From Mycobacterium asiaticum (GTDB lineage: Bacteria; Actinomycetota; Actinomycetes; Mycobacteriales; Mycobacteriaceae), in assembly GCF_001668675.1 (NCBI RefSeq), contig NZ_LZKQ01000330.1, positions 1 through 64,000 on the forward strand: DNA of 64,000 bases. The letters are read 5' to 3'. The position numbers and the translations under genes are program-made. The notes under the pieces were generated by a model. That model saw nothing but the letters and a program-made list of their open reading frames with translations, did no database searches and was not told where the DNA came from. This document shows positions 26,281-38,775 of the stretch, piece by piece. Position 1 is the stretch's first letter; each line of letters starts with the position of its first letter.

Positions 26281-27873
26281 ATGACATCCGAACAGATCAC
26301 CAGCAACCAGGCGCTCGTGGAGCCGACCACCGGCATCGCGGAGCTGATCGCAAGCACGGCCGCACACCTGCCCGACGCGCCCGCCGTCGTCGTCACCGCC
26401 GAGCGCGTCCCGGTCAGCTACCGCGACCTGATGCGACTGGTCGACGACCTGGCCGGGCAGCTGACCACGGCCGGCCTGTCCCAGGGTGACCGGGTGGCGC
26501 TGCGTGCGGCCAGCAATGCCGAGTTCGTCGTCGCGCTGTTGGCGGCGTTGCGCGCGAAACTGGTCGTGGTCCCGCTCGACCCGGCGCTGCCGGTCGGTGA
26601 CCAACGGGCCCGCAGTGAGGCGGTCGGCGCCCGGGTGGTGCTCGTCGACGGCGAGGGGCCGGGAGACAAGTCCGAACCGTCGATGCCGTGGTGGCCGATC
26701 GCGGTGACCGTCGGCCGCGATGCCCTCAAGCGGGAGCTGTCGGTGCATCTGGACTCGGCCACCGCCGCCAACCCGAGCAGCTCCTCTCCGGAGGGATTGC
26801 GGGTGGACGACGCGATGATCATGTTCACCGGCGGGACCACCGGGTTGCCCAAGATGGTCCCGTGGACGCATGACAACATCGTCGCCTCGGTCCAGGCGAT
26901 CATCGCCGGATACGAGTTGGGACCGCAGGACGCGACGGTCGCGGTGATGCCGCTGTACCACGGCCACGGGCTGGTCGCCGCGCTGCTTTCGACGCTGGCG
27001 TCGGGTGGTGCGGTGTTACTGCCGGCCCGCGGACGGTTCTCGGCGCACACTTTTTGGGACGACATCGACACCGTCAAGGCCACCTGGTACACGGCCGTCC
27101 CGACTATTCACCAGATTCTGCTGGAGCGGGTGGCGGACGGCAGGGCCGAAAACACCGAGGCCACTTTGCGTTTCATCCGCAGCTGCAGCGCGCCGTTGAC
27201 GCCGGAGGTGGCCCAGGCGCTGCAAGACCGGTTCTCCGCGCCGGTGTTGTGCGCATTCGGCATGACCGAGGCTACCCACCAGGTCGCCACCACCGGCATC
27301 GACCAGGAGGTGAACCCCGCCGCTGCAACGGGTTTGGTGGGTCGCTCCACCGGCCCCGAGATCCGCATCGCCGGCCCGGACGGACAGCCCGTTGAGCCGG
27401 GCACCGTCGGGGAGGTGTGGCTGCGCGGCCGCACCGTGGTGCGCGGTTACCTGGGTGACCCGAAGATCACCGCGGCGAACTTCACCGACGGCTGGCTGCG
27501 CACCGGGGACCTGGGAACGCTCTCGCAGGACGGGGATTTGAGCATCCGCGGCCGGATCAAGGAACTCATCAACCGGGGCGGCGAGAAGATTTCGCCCGAA
27601 CGGGTCGAGGGTGTGCTGGCCACCCACCCGAATGTGCTGGAAGTCGGGGTGTTCGGGGTGCCACACCCGATGTACGGAGAAGCGGTCGCCGCGGTCATCG
27701 TGCCCCGGGACAGTGCCCCGAGCGCCGAGGAACTCATCGAGTTCTGTCGGGACCGGCTGGCGCCGTTCGAGATTCCGGCAACCTTCCAGGTGACCGACGA
27801 GTTGCCGCACACCGCCAAAGGCTCGCTGGACCGCCGCGCCGTCGTGCAGCGCTTCAGCCCGGCGACCGACTGA
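26281..27873 (+). CDS. fadD7: Acyl-CoA ligase FadD7 (oxalate-CoA ligase-like)
   Basis: A 530-residue adenylate-forming ligase corresponding to Rv0119. Motifs are MFTGGTTGLPKMVPWTH (A3), AFGMTEATHQVATT (A5), WLRTGDLGTLSQDGDLSI (A7), INRGGEKISPERVE (A8) and the terminal lysine in TAKGSLDRR (A10). Members of this subgroup near oxalyl-CoA decarboxylases activate oxalate. The start ATG follows GGAAGGAGCGAGGG. It is divergent from oxcA over 172 bases, and its last 20 bases overlap the convergent DUF2231-like gene. Confidence 0.9.
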   Translation: MTSEQITSNQALVEPTTGIAELIASTAAHLPDAPAVVVTAERVPVSYRDLMRLVDDLAGQLTTAGLSQGDRVALRAASNAEFVVALLAALRAKLVVVPLDPALPVGDQRARSEAVGARVVLVDGEGPGDKSEPSMPWWPIAVTVGRDALKRELSVHLDSATAANPSSSSPEGLRVDDAMIMFTGGTTGLPKMVPWTHDNIVASVQAIIAGYELGPQDATVAVMPLYHGHGLVAALLSTLASGGAVLLPARGRFSAHTFWDDIDTVKATWYTAVPTIHQILLERVADGRAENTEATLRFIRSCSAPLTPEVAQALQDRFSAPVLCAFGMTEATHQVATTGIDQEVNPAAATGLVGRSTGPEIRIAGPDGQPVEPGTVGEVWLRGRTVVRGYLGDPKITAANFTDGWLRTGDLGTLSQDGDLSIRGRIKELINRGGEKISPERVEGVLATHPNVLEVGVFGVPHPMYGEAVAAVIVPRDSAPSAEELIEFCRDRLAPFEIPATFQVTDELPHTAKGSLDRRAVVQRFSPATD

Positions 27874-28339
27874 CGGCCGCGGCCGCGACGCTGCCCCAGG
27901 CGGCCCGCGCGCCCGAATCCCCGACCCGGTAGGTCTGTATCAGCGTGGCCGCCGCGGCGGCCACGACGAGCACGGCGATCACCGCGTGCGCAATGGGTTT
28001 CACGGCTCGGCCGCAGGCCAGGCGCAGATGCACGACGGCCAACAGGGTGACGGCGACGACCAGTGCCGAGGCGAAGTAGGCCAGCGTCTCGCCCAGCGCC
28101 GCGTGCCGGGCCAGCGGCGGTGAATCGCCGACCTTACCGGCCAGCCAGCTACCCGAGGACGTGGTCAACGGCGTCATCGCCAGGGTGACGGCCGCCAGCA
28201 CCAGCGTCAGCCAGATGAGCCGCCGGCGCGCCGCCGTCCACACCGCACATAGGATCGCCAGGATCGCCGCCAGCGGACCGAGCACCACAACGAAGTGATT
28301 GAGCAGAATGTGCGCCGGAAGTCCGTCGACCGTCGACAT
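27854..28339 (-). CDS. DUF2231-like membrane protein
   Basis: A 161-residue protein with four predicted helices (residues about 12-32, 40-58, 85-106 and 117-137). It opens MSTVDGLPAHILLNHFVVVLG; the GLPAHxLLxHF start is typical of DUF2231 proteins, where the histidines may bind heme or metal. Function is unknown. It follows fusA2 on the same strand with only 15 bases between them, so it may be read from the fusA2 transcript. It overlaps fadD7 at the 3' end. Confidence 0.75.
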   Translation of the reverse strand: MSTVDGLPAHILLNHFVVVLGPLAAILAILCAVWTAARRRLIWLTLVLAAVTLAMTPLTTSSGSWLAGKVGDSPPLARHAALGETLAYFASALVVAVTLLAVVHLRLACGRAVKPIAHAVIAVLVVAAAAATLIQTYRVGDSGARAAWGSVAAAAVSRSPG

Positions 28340-28354
28340 GCTCGTCGTAGGCGG

Positions 28355-30523
28355 TTATGCCGTGGCTTTCACCCGAGCCGCGGCGGATTCGGGCATCGGT
28401 TCATAGCGGGCGAACGAGCGGGTGAACGACGCCGCGCCGTGCGCGAGCGAACGCAGGTCGATGGCGTAGCGGGTCAGTTCCACCTGCGGCACTTCGGCAT
28501 TGACCACGGTGCGCTCGTTTCCGGCCGTGTCGGTGCCCAATACCCGGCCCCGCCGGCCGGACAAGTCGCCCATCACCGCGCCGACGAAATCGTCGGGCAC
28601 CAGCACCGAGATCTCGTCGATCGGCTCCAGCAGCACGACCCGCGTCGCCGCGGCGGCTTCGCGCAGCGCCAGCGCGCCGGCCATCTGGAACGCGAAGTCC
28701 GACGAGTCCACGCTGTGCGCCTTGCCGTCGAGCAGGGTGACGCGGATGTCTACCACCGGATATCCGGCATGCACGCCCTTCTCCATCTGCGCGCGGACAC
28801 CTTTCTCCACGCTGGGGATGAACTGGCGCGGCACAGCGCCGCCGACCACCTTGTCCAGGAACTCGAACCCCGAACCTTCCGGCAGCGGCTCCACTTCGAT
28901 GTCGCACACCGCATACTGGCCGTGCCCGCCGGACTGTTTGACGTGCCGGCCATGCCCTTTCGCCTTGCCGCCGAACGTCTCCCGCAGCGGCACCCGCAGT
29001 TCGACGGTGTCGACGGTGACGCCGTAGCGGTTGGCCAGCGCATCGAGCACCACCCCGACATGCGCCTCACCCATGCACCACAGCACCACCTGATGGGTTT
29101 CCGGATTCTGTTCGATCCGCAGCGTCGGGTCTTCGGCCGCCAGCCTGCCCAGCCCCACCGACAGCTTGTCCTCGTCGGTCTTGGCGTGCGCGGCAATGGC
29201 GACCGGCAGCAGCGGTTCCGGCATCGTCCAGGGCCTGAGCACCAGCGGCTCGGACTTGTCCGACAGCGTGTCCCCGGTTTCGGCACGGCTCAGCTTGCCG
29301 ATCGCGCAGATGTCCCCGGCGACCACGGAGGGCGCGGGACGTTGCTGCTTGCCCAGCGGGAAGGAAAGGACGCCGATGCGCTCGTCCTCGTCGTGGTCGG
29401 GGTGGGAGTGGGTGGCGCCGCCGTTGGTGTCGCCGCCCCCGAAGAAGGACGAGAAGTGGCCTGACACATGGACGGTCGCGTCCGGCTTGATCATCCCGGA
29501 GAACACCCGGACCAGGCTGACCCGTCCGACGTAGGGATCGGATGTCGTCTTGACCACTTCGGCCAGCAACGGCGAATTGACGTCGCAGGCCAACTCTTCG
29601 TGCGCGGCGCCCTGCGGGGTGAACACATCGGGCAGCGGGTGTTCCATCGGCGACGGGAAGCCGCGGGTGATCACCTCGAGCAGTTCCTGCGTGCCCACGC
29701 CCGTGCTGCTGCACACCGGGATCACCGGGAAGAACGAACCGCGCGCGACCGCCTTCTCCAGGTCCTGGATCAGCACGGACTCATCGATCGACTCACCGCC
29801 GAGGTAGCGCTCCATCAGCGACTCGTCCTCGGACTCCTCGATGATCCCTTCGATAAGGGTGCCGCGCGCTTCCTCGATCAGTTCGGCGTCGTCGGCCTCA
29901 GGTGACGACTCGGTGCGCTTGCCGTCGGCATAGGTGTACTTGGTTTGCGAGAGCAAGCCGATCAGCCCCGCGCAGTCGGTTGCCGAGGTCGGCAGGTAAA
30001 GGGGTAACACCTTGTCGCCGAAGGCATCCTGCGCCGCCGCCAACGCCTCCTGATAGTTCGCGCGGGCGTGGTCGAGCTTGGTGATGACCACCGCGCGCGG
30101 CATGCCGACCTGGCTGCACTCCTGCCAGAGCGATTTGGTCGGTTCGTCGACGCCCTCGTTCGCCGCGATGACGAACAGGGCGCAGTCGGCGGCACGCAGC
30201 CCGGCCCGCAATTCGCCCACGAAATCGGCGTATCCGGGCGTGTCGACCAGGTTGATCTTGATGCCGCCGTGGGCCAGCGACGCCACCGCCACACCCACCG
30301 AGCGTTGTTGCCGGATCTCGGCGTCGTCGAAGTCACAGACCGTGCTGCCGTCGACGACGGAGCCGGGCCGGGACAGCACCCCGCCGGCGACCAGCAGTGC
30401 TTCGACGAGGGTGGTCTTGCCGCCTCCGGACGGACCGACGAGCACGACATTGCGGATGCCGTCCGGCGCGCTCGCGGTCGGGGCAGCGCCCGCGCCCTGG
30501 GAAGTACTTACTCTGTCGGCCAT
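28355..30523 (-). CDS. fusA2: Elongation factor G-like protein FusA2
   Basis: A 722-residue EF-G paralogue (Rv0120c type). G-domain motifs: GPSGGGKTTLVEAL (G1), DTPGYADF (G3), ITKLDHARANY (G4, TKLD in place of NKxD). Domains II-V follow. Compared with canonical EF-G it has an insert rich in Gly, His and Asp (GGGDTNGGATHSHPDHDEDE, residues about 385-405). This second EF-G is conserved in mycobacteria, but its role is unclear and it may not replace EF-G in translocation. The ATG at 30523 has CTGGAGGAA upstream. A longer in-frame extension exists but starts before the ribosome site and is unlikely. Confidence 0.93.
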   Translation of the reverse strand: MADRVSTSQGAGAAPTASAPDGIRNVVLVGPSGGGKTTLVEALLVAGGVLSRPGSVVDGSTVCDFDDAEIRQQRSVGVAVASLAHGGIKINLVDTPGYADFVGELRAGLRAADCALFVIAANEGVDEPTKSLWQECSQVGMPRAVVITKLDHARANYQEALAAAQDAFGDKVLPLYLPTSATDCAGLIGLLSQTKYTYADGKRTESSPEADDAELIEEARGTLIEGIIEESEDESLMERYLGGESIDESVLIQDLEKAVARGSFFPVIPVCSSTGVGTQELLEVITRGFPSPMEHPLPDVFTPQGAAHEELACDVNSPLLAEVVKTTSDPYVGRVSLVRVFSGMIKPDATVHVSGHFSSFFGGGDTNGGATHSHPDHDEDERIGVLSFPLGKQQRPAPSVVAGDICAIGKLSRAETGDTLSDKSEPLVLRPWTMPEPLLPVAIAAHAKTDEDKLSVGLGRLAAEDPTLRIEQNPETHQVVLWCMGEAHVGVVLDALANRYGVTVDTVELRVPLRETFGGKAKGHGRHVKQSGGHGQYAVCDIEVEPLPEGSGFEFLDKVVGGAVPRQFIPSVEKGVRAQMEKGVHAGYPVVDIRVTLLDGKAHSVDSSDFAFQMAGALALREAAAATRVVLLEPIDEISVLVPDDFVGAVMGDLSGRRGRVLGTDTAGNERTVVNAEVPQVELTRYAIDLRSLAHGAASFTRSFARYEPMPESAAARVKATA

Positions 30524-30652
30524 GACGTTCCTCCAGTTCTTCCTGGGTGCGTGGCCGCCGACTCCCGTACGCGGCGTGATCCAGCCCACAGGACGCAACG
30601 CCAACTTTTCCCCCAACGGCCGTTCAGCACAAGGGTCGGCTGCGCCGGAAAG

Positions 30653-31084
30653 TCAGGCGTGCCAGCTGGACCAGCGAGTCACGGTGATCGCTATCACCGG
30701 GCCATTCAACGAAACGGATTGATACTGGTCGTATTTCGCCCGCAGTAATCGGTATCCCGTGGTCAGTGCGCCGCCGTCCCGCGCGATCGTCGCGGTGCCG
30801 TCCACGCGAACCCACCACAATTGAGTCCAGTCGTCGGCGTAGTGGTCCACCAGCAGACTGACCGCCGCATTCACTTCGATGTTCTCCAGCCGGCGCAGCC
30901 GCTGAGTGCTTTTCGGCTTGGCGTCCACTGCGGTGTAGACGACACCGTTGTTCTGGTCGACGTTGTCCTGGTCGAACTGCACCGCGAATACCACCGGCAC
31001 CAGGTGCGGCCGCCCGGACGGGGTGACCGTGGCCAGCCGCGCGATCGGCGACGACGCGAACATCGACTGTGGTTCGAAGTCCAC
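30653..31084 (-). CDS. PPOX-class F420-dependent oxidoreductase (Rv0121c-like)
   Basis: A 143-residue split-barrel flavin/F420-binding protein. ARLATVTPSGRPHLVPVVFA is the conserved first barrel strand pair, followed by DAKPKSTQRLRRLENIEVNA and LLVDHYADDWTQLWWVRVDG, typical of the small mycobacterial F420-dependent PPOX proteins. The start is the GTG at 31084. The physiological substrate is unknown. It is upstream of fusA2 on the same strand with a 129-base gap that holds no further gene. Confidence 0.88.
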   Translation of the reverse strand: MDFEPQSMFASSPIARLATVTPSGRPHLVPVVFAVQFDQDNVDQNNGVVYTAVDAKPKSTQRLRRLENIEVNAAVSLLVDHYADDWTQLWWVRVDGTATIARDGGALTTGYRLLRAKYDQYQSVSLNGPVIAITVTRWSSWHA

Positions 31085-31349
31085 CGCACCACCCTAAGGC
31101 CGGGGTGCTAAAAGAGTGTCGCTGCTCACACATTTAGCGATTACGCTGCAATCCGACGGCATTTCCGCGTTTTCCGGGGCAGGATTCGGAGCGGTTTCTG
31201 GACGGTTTCCGGGGGAGGATTTCGCCATTTCGGGGTCTGACCACCGCATTAGTGGGTATCTGGATTACGGTGGTGGCAACAACGTCCGTCACCATCCGGC
31301 TTACGGCCGGGTTAATTTAATTCTTCATTCGACGCAGGAGGATTACCGG

Positions 31350-32402
31350 ATGAGCAAATCGCGCCACCGCACTATCAGGTGGGCATGGTTGGTCGCCGTA
31401 TTGACCCTGATCGGGTTGACCTCCGCCGTCGGTCCGGCGGCGCCGGCCCAGGCGACGCCGCTCAAAGAGTTTCCCAAAGTACCGCTCGACCCGGCCGCGG
31501 CGGTGGCGCAGGTCGGCCCGCAGGTGGTCAACATCAACACCAAGCTCGGCTACAACAACGCGGTGGGTGCCGGAACCGGCATCGTCATCGACCCCAACGG
31601 CGTGATCCTGACGAACAACCATGTCATCTCCGGGGCCACCGATATCACTGCGTTCAGCGTCGGCGACGGCCGCACCTACGGGGTGGACGTCGTCGGCTAC
31701 GACCGCACGCAGGACGTCGCGGTGCTGCAGCTGCGCGGCGCCGGCGGTCTCCCCACCGCGGCGATCGGCGGCCCGGTGAGTGTCGGTGAGCCCGTCGTGG
31801 CGCTGGGTAACACCGGCGGCCAAGGCGGTGCCCCCCGGGCGGTCCCGGGCCGGGTGATTGCCGTCGGGCAGACCGTGCAGGCTTCCGACGCCCTGACCGG
31901 GGCCGAGGAGACCCTGAACGGGCTGATCCAGTTCGACGGTGCGATCCAGCCGGGCGATTCGGGTGGTCCCGTCGTCAACGCCGCCGGTCAGGTGGTCGGC
32001 ATGAACACCGCGGCCACCGAGAACTTCCAGCTGTCCGGCGGGCAGGGTTTCGCCATCCCGGTCGGCACCGCGATCGGCATTGCGAACCAGATCCGCTCCG
32101 GCGGCGGCTCGCCCACCGTGCACGTCGGGCCGACGGCCTTCCTCGGTCTCGGCGTCGTCGACAACAACGGTGCCGGTGCCCGAGTGCAACGCGTGGTGGG
32201 CACCGCTCCGGCCGCATCGGTCGGAATCGCCGTCGGCGATGTCATCACCGCCATCGACGGGGTGCCGATCAACTCGGCGACCGCGCTGTCGGACGCGCTC
32301 ACCCCGCACCACCCGGGTGACTCGATCGCGATCAGCTTCACCTCCAAGTCCGGCGTCGCTCGCACCGAAAACGTCACGCTGGCCGAGGGGCCGCCGGCCT
32401 GA
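31350..32402 (+). CDS. pepA: Secreted serine protease PepA (HtrA-like with PDZ domain)
   Basis: A 350-residue exported trypsin-fold protease matching Rv0125. Residues 1-34 are a signal peptide (RWAWLVAVLTLIGLTSAVGP, cleavage near QATP). The triad is His in LTNNHVISG, Asp in YDRTQDVAVL and Ser in QPGDSGGPVV. A C-terminal PDZ domain covers about 255-345 (GLGVVDNNGAGARVQ...). The ATG at 31350 follows CAGGAGGATTACCGG. The 265 bases upstream hold only candidate promoter sequence; M. tuberculosis has Rv0122-Rv0124, including a PE_PGRS gene, in this place. Confidence 0.94.
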   Translation: MSKSRHRTIRWAWLVAVLTLIGLTSAVGPAAPAQATPLKEFPKVPLDPAAAVAQVGPQVVNINTKLGYNNAVGAGTGIVIDPNGVILTNNHVISGATDITAFSVGDGRTYGVDVVGYDRTQDVAVLQLRGAGGLPTAAIGGPVSVGEPVVALGNTGGQGGAPRAVPGRVIAVGQTVQASDALTGAEETLNGLIQFDGAIQPGDSGGPVVNAAGQVVGMNTAATENFQLSGGQGFAIPVGTAIGIANQIRSGGGSPTVHVGPTAFLGLGVVDNNGAGARVQRVVGTAPAASVGIAVGDVITAIDGVPINSATALSDALTPHHPGDSIAISFTSKSGVARTENVTLAEGPPA

Positions 32403-32521
32403 TCCGACCGCATGAACCTCCCGGCACGCGAAATGCAATGGTGTGAGCGGGAATTCAGGATCGGTGCGCTTCGGGTGATTCTTCGACAGGCCTCTCGGGT
32501 ACACGTGGCATCGTGGATTTG

Positions 32522-34317
<1,796 letters not shown>

Positions 34318-34321
<4 letters not shown>

Positions 34322-35697
34322 ACGCGCCAGCCTCGGCCACGCAGCCGGCCAAGCTGCCATGGGCGGAGTGGCTGCCGCAGCAACGCTGGTACGCCGGCCG
34401 CAATCGGGAACTGGTCAGCGCCGACGTCGCGGTCGTGGTGCCGCTGCGCGAGGCGCTGGACCTGGTGCTCATCGATGTCGGCTACGCAGACGGCTTCAGC
34501 GAGCGCTACCAGGTGCTGGTCCGGTGGGACTCCGAGCCCGTTCCTGAGTTCAGCACCCAGGCCACCATCGGGTCGGCCGACGACCACATCGGGTTCGACG
34601 CGCTGTACGACTCCAAGGCGCCCCGATTCCTGCTGTCGCTGATCGACGAGTCGGCGACCCGTGCCGCATCCGGCACGTCGCCGGGCACGGAGCTGAAGTT
34701 CACCAAGGAGCCGGACGTCGAACTGCCGCTGGACGCCTATCCACGGGTGTCCGACGCCGAGCAGAGCAACACCAGCGTGATCTTCGACCGCCCGCCGGCC
34801 GCGATCTTCAAGGTGTTCCGGCGGGTCAGCCAGGGCATCAATCCGGATATCGAGCTCAACCGGGTGCTCGGCCGGGCCGGCAACCCGCATGTGGCCCGGC
34901 TGCTGGGGGCCTACGAGGTCGCCGGATCCGGCGAGGACGACGGGTCTCCGCTGGGCATGGTGACCGCCTTCGCGGCCAACGCGGCCGAAGGCTGGGCGAT
35001 GGCCACCGCCAGCGTTCGTGACCTGTTCGCCGAGGGTGATCTGTACGCCTATGAAGTTGGTGGTGACTTCGCCGGGGAGTCGTATCGGCTCGGCGAGGCC
35101 GTCGCGTCGGTGCACGCCACCCTGGCCGAGCAGCTCGGGACGCAGCAGGCGACATTCCCGGTGGACACGGTGCTGTCCCGGTTGTCGTCCGCGGCGGCCA
35201 CCGTGCCCGAGTTGAGCGACTACGTGGTGACCATCGAAGAGCGCTTCGGCAAACTCGCCGACGAACCGATCACCGTGCAACGCGTGCACGGTGACCTGCA
35301 TCTGGGTCAGGTGCTGCGCACCCCGGAAAGTTGGGTGCTGATCGACTTCGAAGGGGAGCCGGGCCAACCGTTGGCCGAGCGCCGGGCACCGGATTCGCCG
35401 CTGCGGGATGTGGCCGGTGTGTTGCGGTCATTCGAGTACGCGGCCTATGGGCCGCTGGTCGATCAGGGCGGGGACAAGCAGCTCGCCGCCCGCGCCCGGG
35501 AATGGGTCGAGCGCAATCGCGCCGCGTTCTGTGACGGCTACGCGGCCGCCTCGGGAACCGACCCGCGGGACTCGGCGCTGGTGCTGGCCGCGTACGAACT
35601 GGACAAGGCGGTGTACGAAACGGGTTACGAGTCCCGGCACCGGCCTACCTGGCTGCCCATCCCGCTACGCTCGATCGCCCGCCTGACGACGGGATGA
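34318..35697 (+). CDS. mak: Maltokinase
   Basis: A 459-residue kinase that phosphorylates maltose to maltose-1-phosphate for GlgE, matching Rv0127 (Pep2/Mak). The N-terminal cap region has [15 protein letters not shown]; the kinase core has the catalytic loop [11 protein letters not shown] and metal-binding [10 protein letters not shown]. Translationally coupled to treS by an ATGA overlap, as in other actinobacteria, where the two proteins form a complex. It is followed by the 47-bp tandem hairpin array. Confidence 0.96.
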
Positions 35698-35707
35698 CCC
35701 GGGGGTT

Positions 35708-35898
35708 CTGAAAAAGAACATCGGCAGCAGCGCTGGCCGAAGCGGCTGCTGCCTCCTGAAAATGAACATCGGCAGCAGCGCTGGCCGAAGCGGCTGCTGC
35801 TCCTGAAAATGAACATCGGCAGCAGCGCTGGCCGAAGCGGCTGCTGCTCCTGAAAATGAACATCGGCAGCAGCGCTGGCCGTTGCGCTGCTGCCGATG
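35708..35898. repeat. 47-bp tandem repeat array (about four copies), each a hairpin
   Basis: Copies start with CTGAAAA(T/A)GAACATCGGC at 35708, 35756, 35803 and 35850; lengths are 48, 47, 47 and a final diverged copy. Copies 2 and 3 are identical. Each contains GCAGCAGC and GCTGCTGC arms that fold into a stem. The array lies between the convergent mak and fbpC genes. In M. tuberculosis the MIRU02 minisatellite occupies a comparable place after Rv0127. A strain-variable VNTR is likely. Confidence 0.9.
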
Positions 35899-35899
35899 T
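35860..35899. terminator. Perfect 15-bp stem-loop at the end of the repeat array
   Basis: ACATCGGCAGCAGCG (35860-35874) pairs perfectly with CGCTGCTGCCGATGT (35885-35899) across a ten-base loop. It extends the hairpin of the last repeat copy and sits 24 bases past the fbpC stop and 160 bases past the mak stop, so it could end transcription from both sides. Confidence 0.6.
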
Positions 35900-35922
35900 G
35901 GTCCATCGGTGACCCGGCTGGG

Positions 35923-37062
<1,140 letters not shown>

Positions 37063-37156
37063 TCACGGCCGACGGCACATGTCGCGGTTGGCTAACGATT
37101 AGGCTTCGGGCCGGACTCCGCGGCGAGACGGTCGCAATCCGGTCACAATGCGATAA

Positions 37157-37984
37157 CTAGGCAACCAACCGTCGTAAAAAGGTTGACGCCGTGATGATTC
37201 CGATCACCGGCGCCACCAGGAGCACGACGATGTCCACCGCGTGGAAGGGGGCGCCGATCAGCAGCGCCCGCAACACGTCGACCTCGTAGCTCAGCGGGTT
37301 GACTTTGCTCAGCGCGTGCAACCAGGCCGGCATCACGTCGACCGGGTACAGCGCGTTGGACGCGAAGAACAGCGGCATGGTGATGGCCTGGCCGATGCCC
37401 ATCAGGCGGTCCCGGTTGCGCACCAGTCCGGCCAATGTCATTGACAGGCAGGCGAAGAACGCCGCGCCCAGCATGACCGCGATCATCGCGGCCAGGATCC
37501 GCAACGGGTTGACCGTCAGGCCGATCCCCATCACATACGCCAGTGCGAGAACACCGACGACCTGCGCTACCGAGCGCACTCCGGCGGCGAACGACTTGCC
37601 GGTGATCAGTGCCGACGCCGGCGCGGGCGTCACCATGAGTTTGGCCAGCACGCCCGCGTCGCGATCCCAAATGATCTGGATGCCATAGAAAATGGAGATG
37701 AACAACGCCGATTGGGCGATGATGCCCGGCGTCAGGAACGCCTGATACGACACCGGCCCGGTGTCGATGACGTGCAGGTGGCTGAACGTGGTGCCGAAGA
37801 TCAGCAACCACAACGCGGGCTGCACCATCCGCATGACCAGCTCGGTGCGGTCGTGCCGCAACTTCTGCAGTTCCACGATCGCGAATGCGCCGACTCGGCC
37901 CAAAGTCGCTCCGACGCAGTCGATTCCGCGGGGCGCACGGACCAGTTGCACCTCGACGGGCTGGCAGTCTCGATCAACGGTCAT
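37157..37984 (-). CDS. ABC-2 type transporter permease (DrrB-like)
   Basis: A 275-residue integral membrane protein with six predicted helices, beginning after a cytoplasmic segment (VELQKLRHDRTELVMRMVQP, then ALWLLIFGTTFSHL). The loop YGIQIIWDRDAGVLAKLMVTP and NALYPVDVMPAWL are typical of daunorubicin-resistance-type ABC-2 permeases. Its ATG shares one base with the ATPase stop (TAATG). With the MarR regulator and ATPase it forms a three-gene exporter operon, probably for a lipid or drug. Confidence 0.88.
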   Translation of the reverse strand: MTVDRDCQPVEVQLVRAPRGIDCVGATLGRVGAFAIVELQKLRHDRTELVMRMVQPALWLLIFGTTFSHLHVIDTGPVSYQAFLTPGIIAQSALFISIFYGIQIIWDRDAGVLAKLMVTPAPASALITGKSFAAGVRSVAQVVGVLALAYVMGIGLTVNPLRILAAMIAVMLGAAFFACLSMTLAGLVRNRDRLMGIGQAITMPLFFASNALYPVDVMPAWLHALSKVNPLSYEVDVLRALLIGAPFHAVDIVVLLVAPVIGIITASTFLRRLVA

Positions 37985-38775
37985 TACGCTGGCGCCCTTC
38001 TGCTAGACCGGAGTTGGCGCATATCGGCCGACGGCTGGTCGAGATCCGATGCGGCGTAGTGGCGGAACACGTCTTCGAGGGACGCGTCCGGCGACACCGT
38101 CTCCTTCAACTCATCCGGCGTGCCGACCGCTTGGAGCGCACCCTTGTGCATCAGCGCGACCCGGTCGCACAGCGCGTCCGCCTCTTCCATGTAGTGGGTG
38201 GTGAGCAGCACGGTCATACCGAACTGTTGCTGCATCTGCTGGACCTGCCGCCAGACGCCGTCGCGCGCGATCGGGTCCAGGCCCACCGTCGGTTCGTCGA
38301 GCACCAGCAGCGAGGGCCGGTTGACCAGGGCCTGGGCCACTTCCAGCCGGCGGACCATCCCACCCGAATAGCTCGACGCGAGCCGGTCGGCGACGTCGAG
38401 CAGATCCATCGCGGCCAGCGCCTGGTCGACGCGTTCGGCGCGCTCGGCGCGCGGCACCCCGTACAGGCGGGCGAACCAAGCCACGTTCTGCCGGCCGGTG
38501 AGCGCCGTCTCGATCGAAAGTTGTTGTGGCACATAGCCGATGTTGCTGCGGATGTCCACGGTCTGGTGCCGCGCGTCCAGCCCGAAGATGCGCAGCTCAC
38601 CCTGCTGGACCGGCGCCAGCGTGGTCAGCACCCGCACTACCGTCGTTTTGCCGGCGCCGTTGGGGCCCAGCAGACCCATCGTCTCGCCGGGCCTGACCGA
38701 GAACGTCACGTCGTCGACGGCCGTGTGCGAGCCGTAGCGGTAGGTCAGCCGCCGGCAGTCGATCGCGTCAGTCAT
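37984..38775 (-). CDS. ABC transporter ATP-binding protein (DrrA-like)
   Basis: A 263-residue ATPase with Walker A GPNGAGKTTVVRVL, Q-loop in GYVPQQLSIE, signature YSGGMVRRLEVAQALV, Walker B LLVLDEPTVGLDP and switch His in LLTTHYMEEAD. The fold and the approximately 40-residue C-terminal tail match antibiotic/lipid exporters of the DrrA group. ATGA overlap with the MarR gene upstream and one-base overlap with the permease downstream. Confidence 0.92.
   Translation of the reverse strand: MTDAIDCRRLTYRYGSHTAVDDVTFSVRPGETMGLLGPNGAGKTTVVRVLTTLAPVQQGELRIFGLDARHQTVDIRSNIGYVPQQLSIETALTGRQNVAWFARLYGVPRAERAERVDQALAAMDLLDVADRLASSYSGGMVRRLEVAQALVNRPSLLVLDEPTVGLDPIARDGVWRQVQQMQQQFGMTVLLTTHYMEEADALCDRVALMHKGALQAVGTPDELKETVSPDASLEDVFRHYAASDLDQPSADMRQLRSSRRAPA

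Noticed and set aside
31116-31349. N-terminal extension of PepA
   Set aside because: The added residues precede a clear ribosome site and a normal signal peptide beginning at the ATG at 31350.
35708-35898. Possible CRISPR array
   Set aside because: Units are contiguous with no unique spacers, and each unit is itself a hairpin; this is a minisatellite. No cas gene is in the window.
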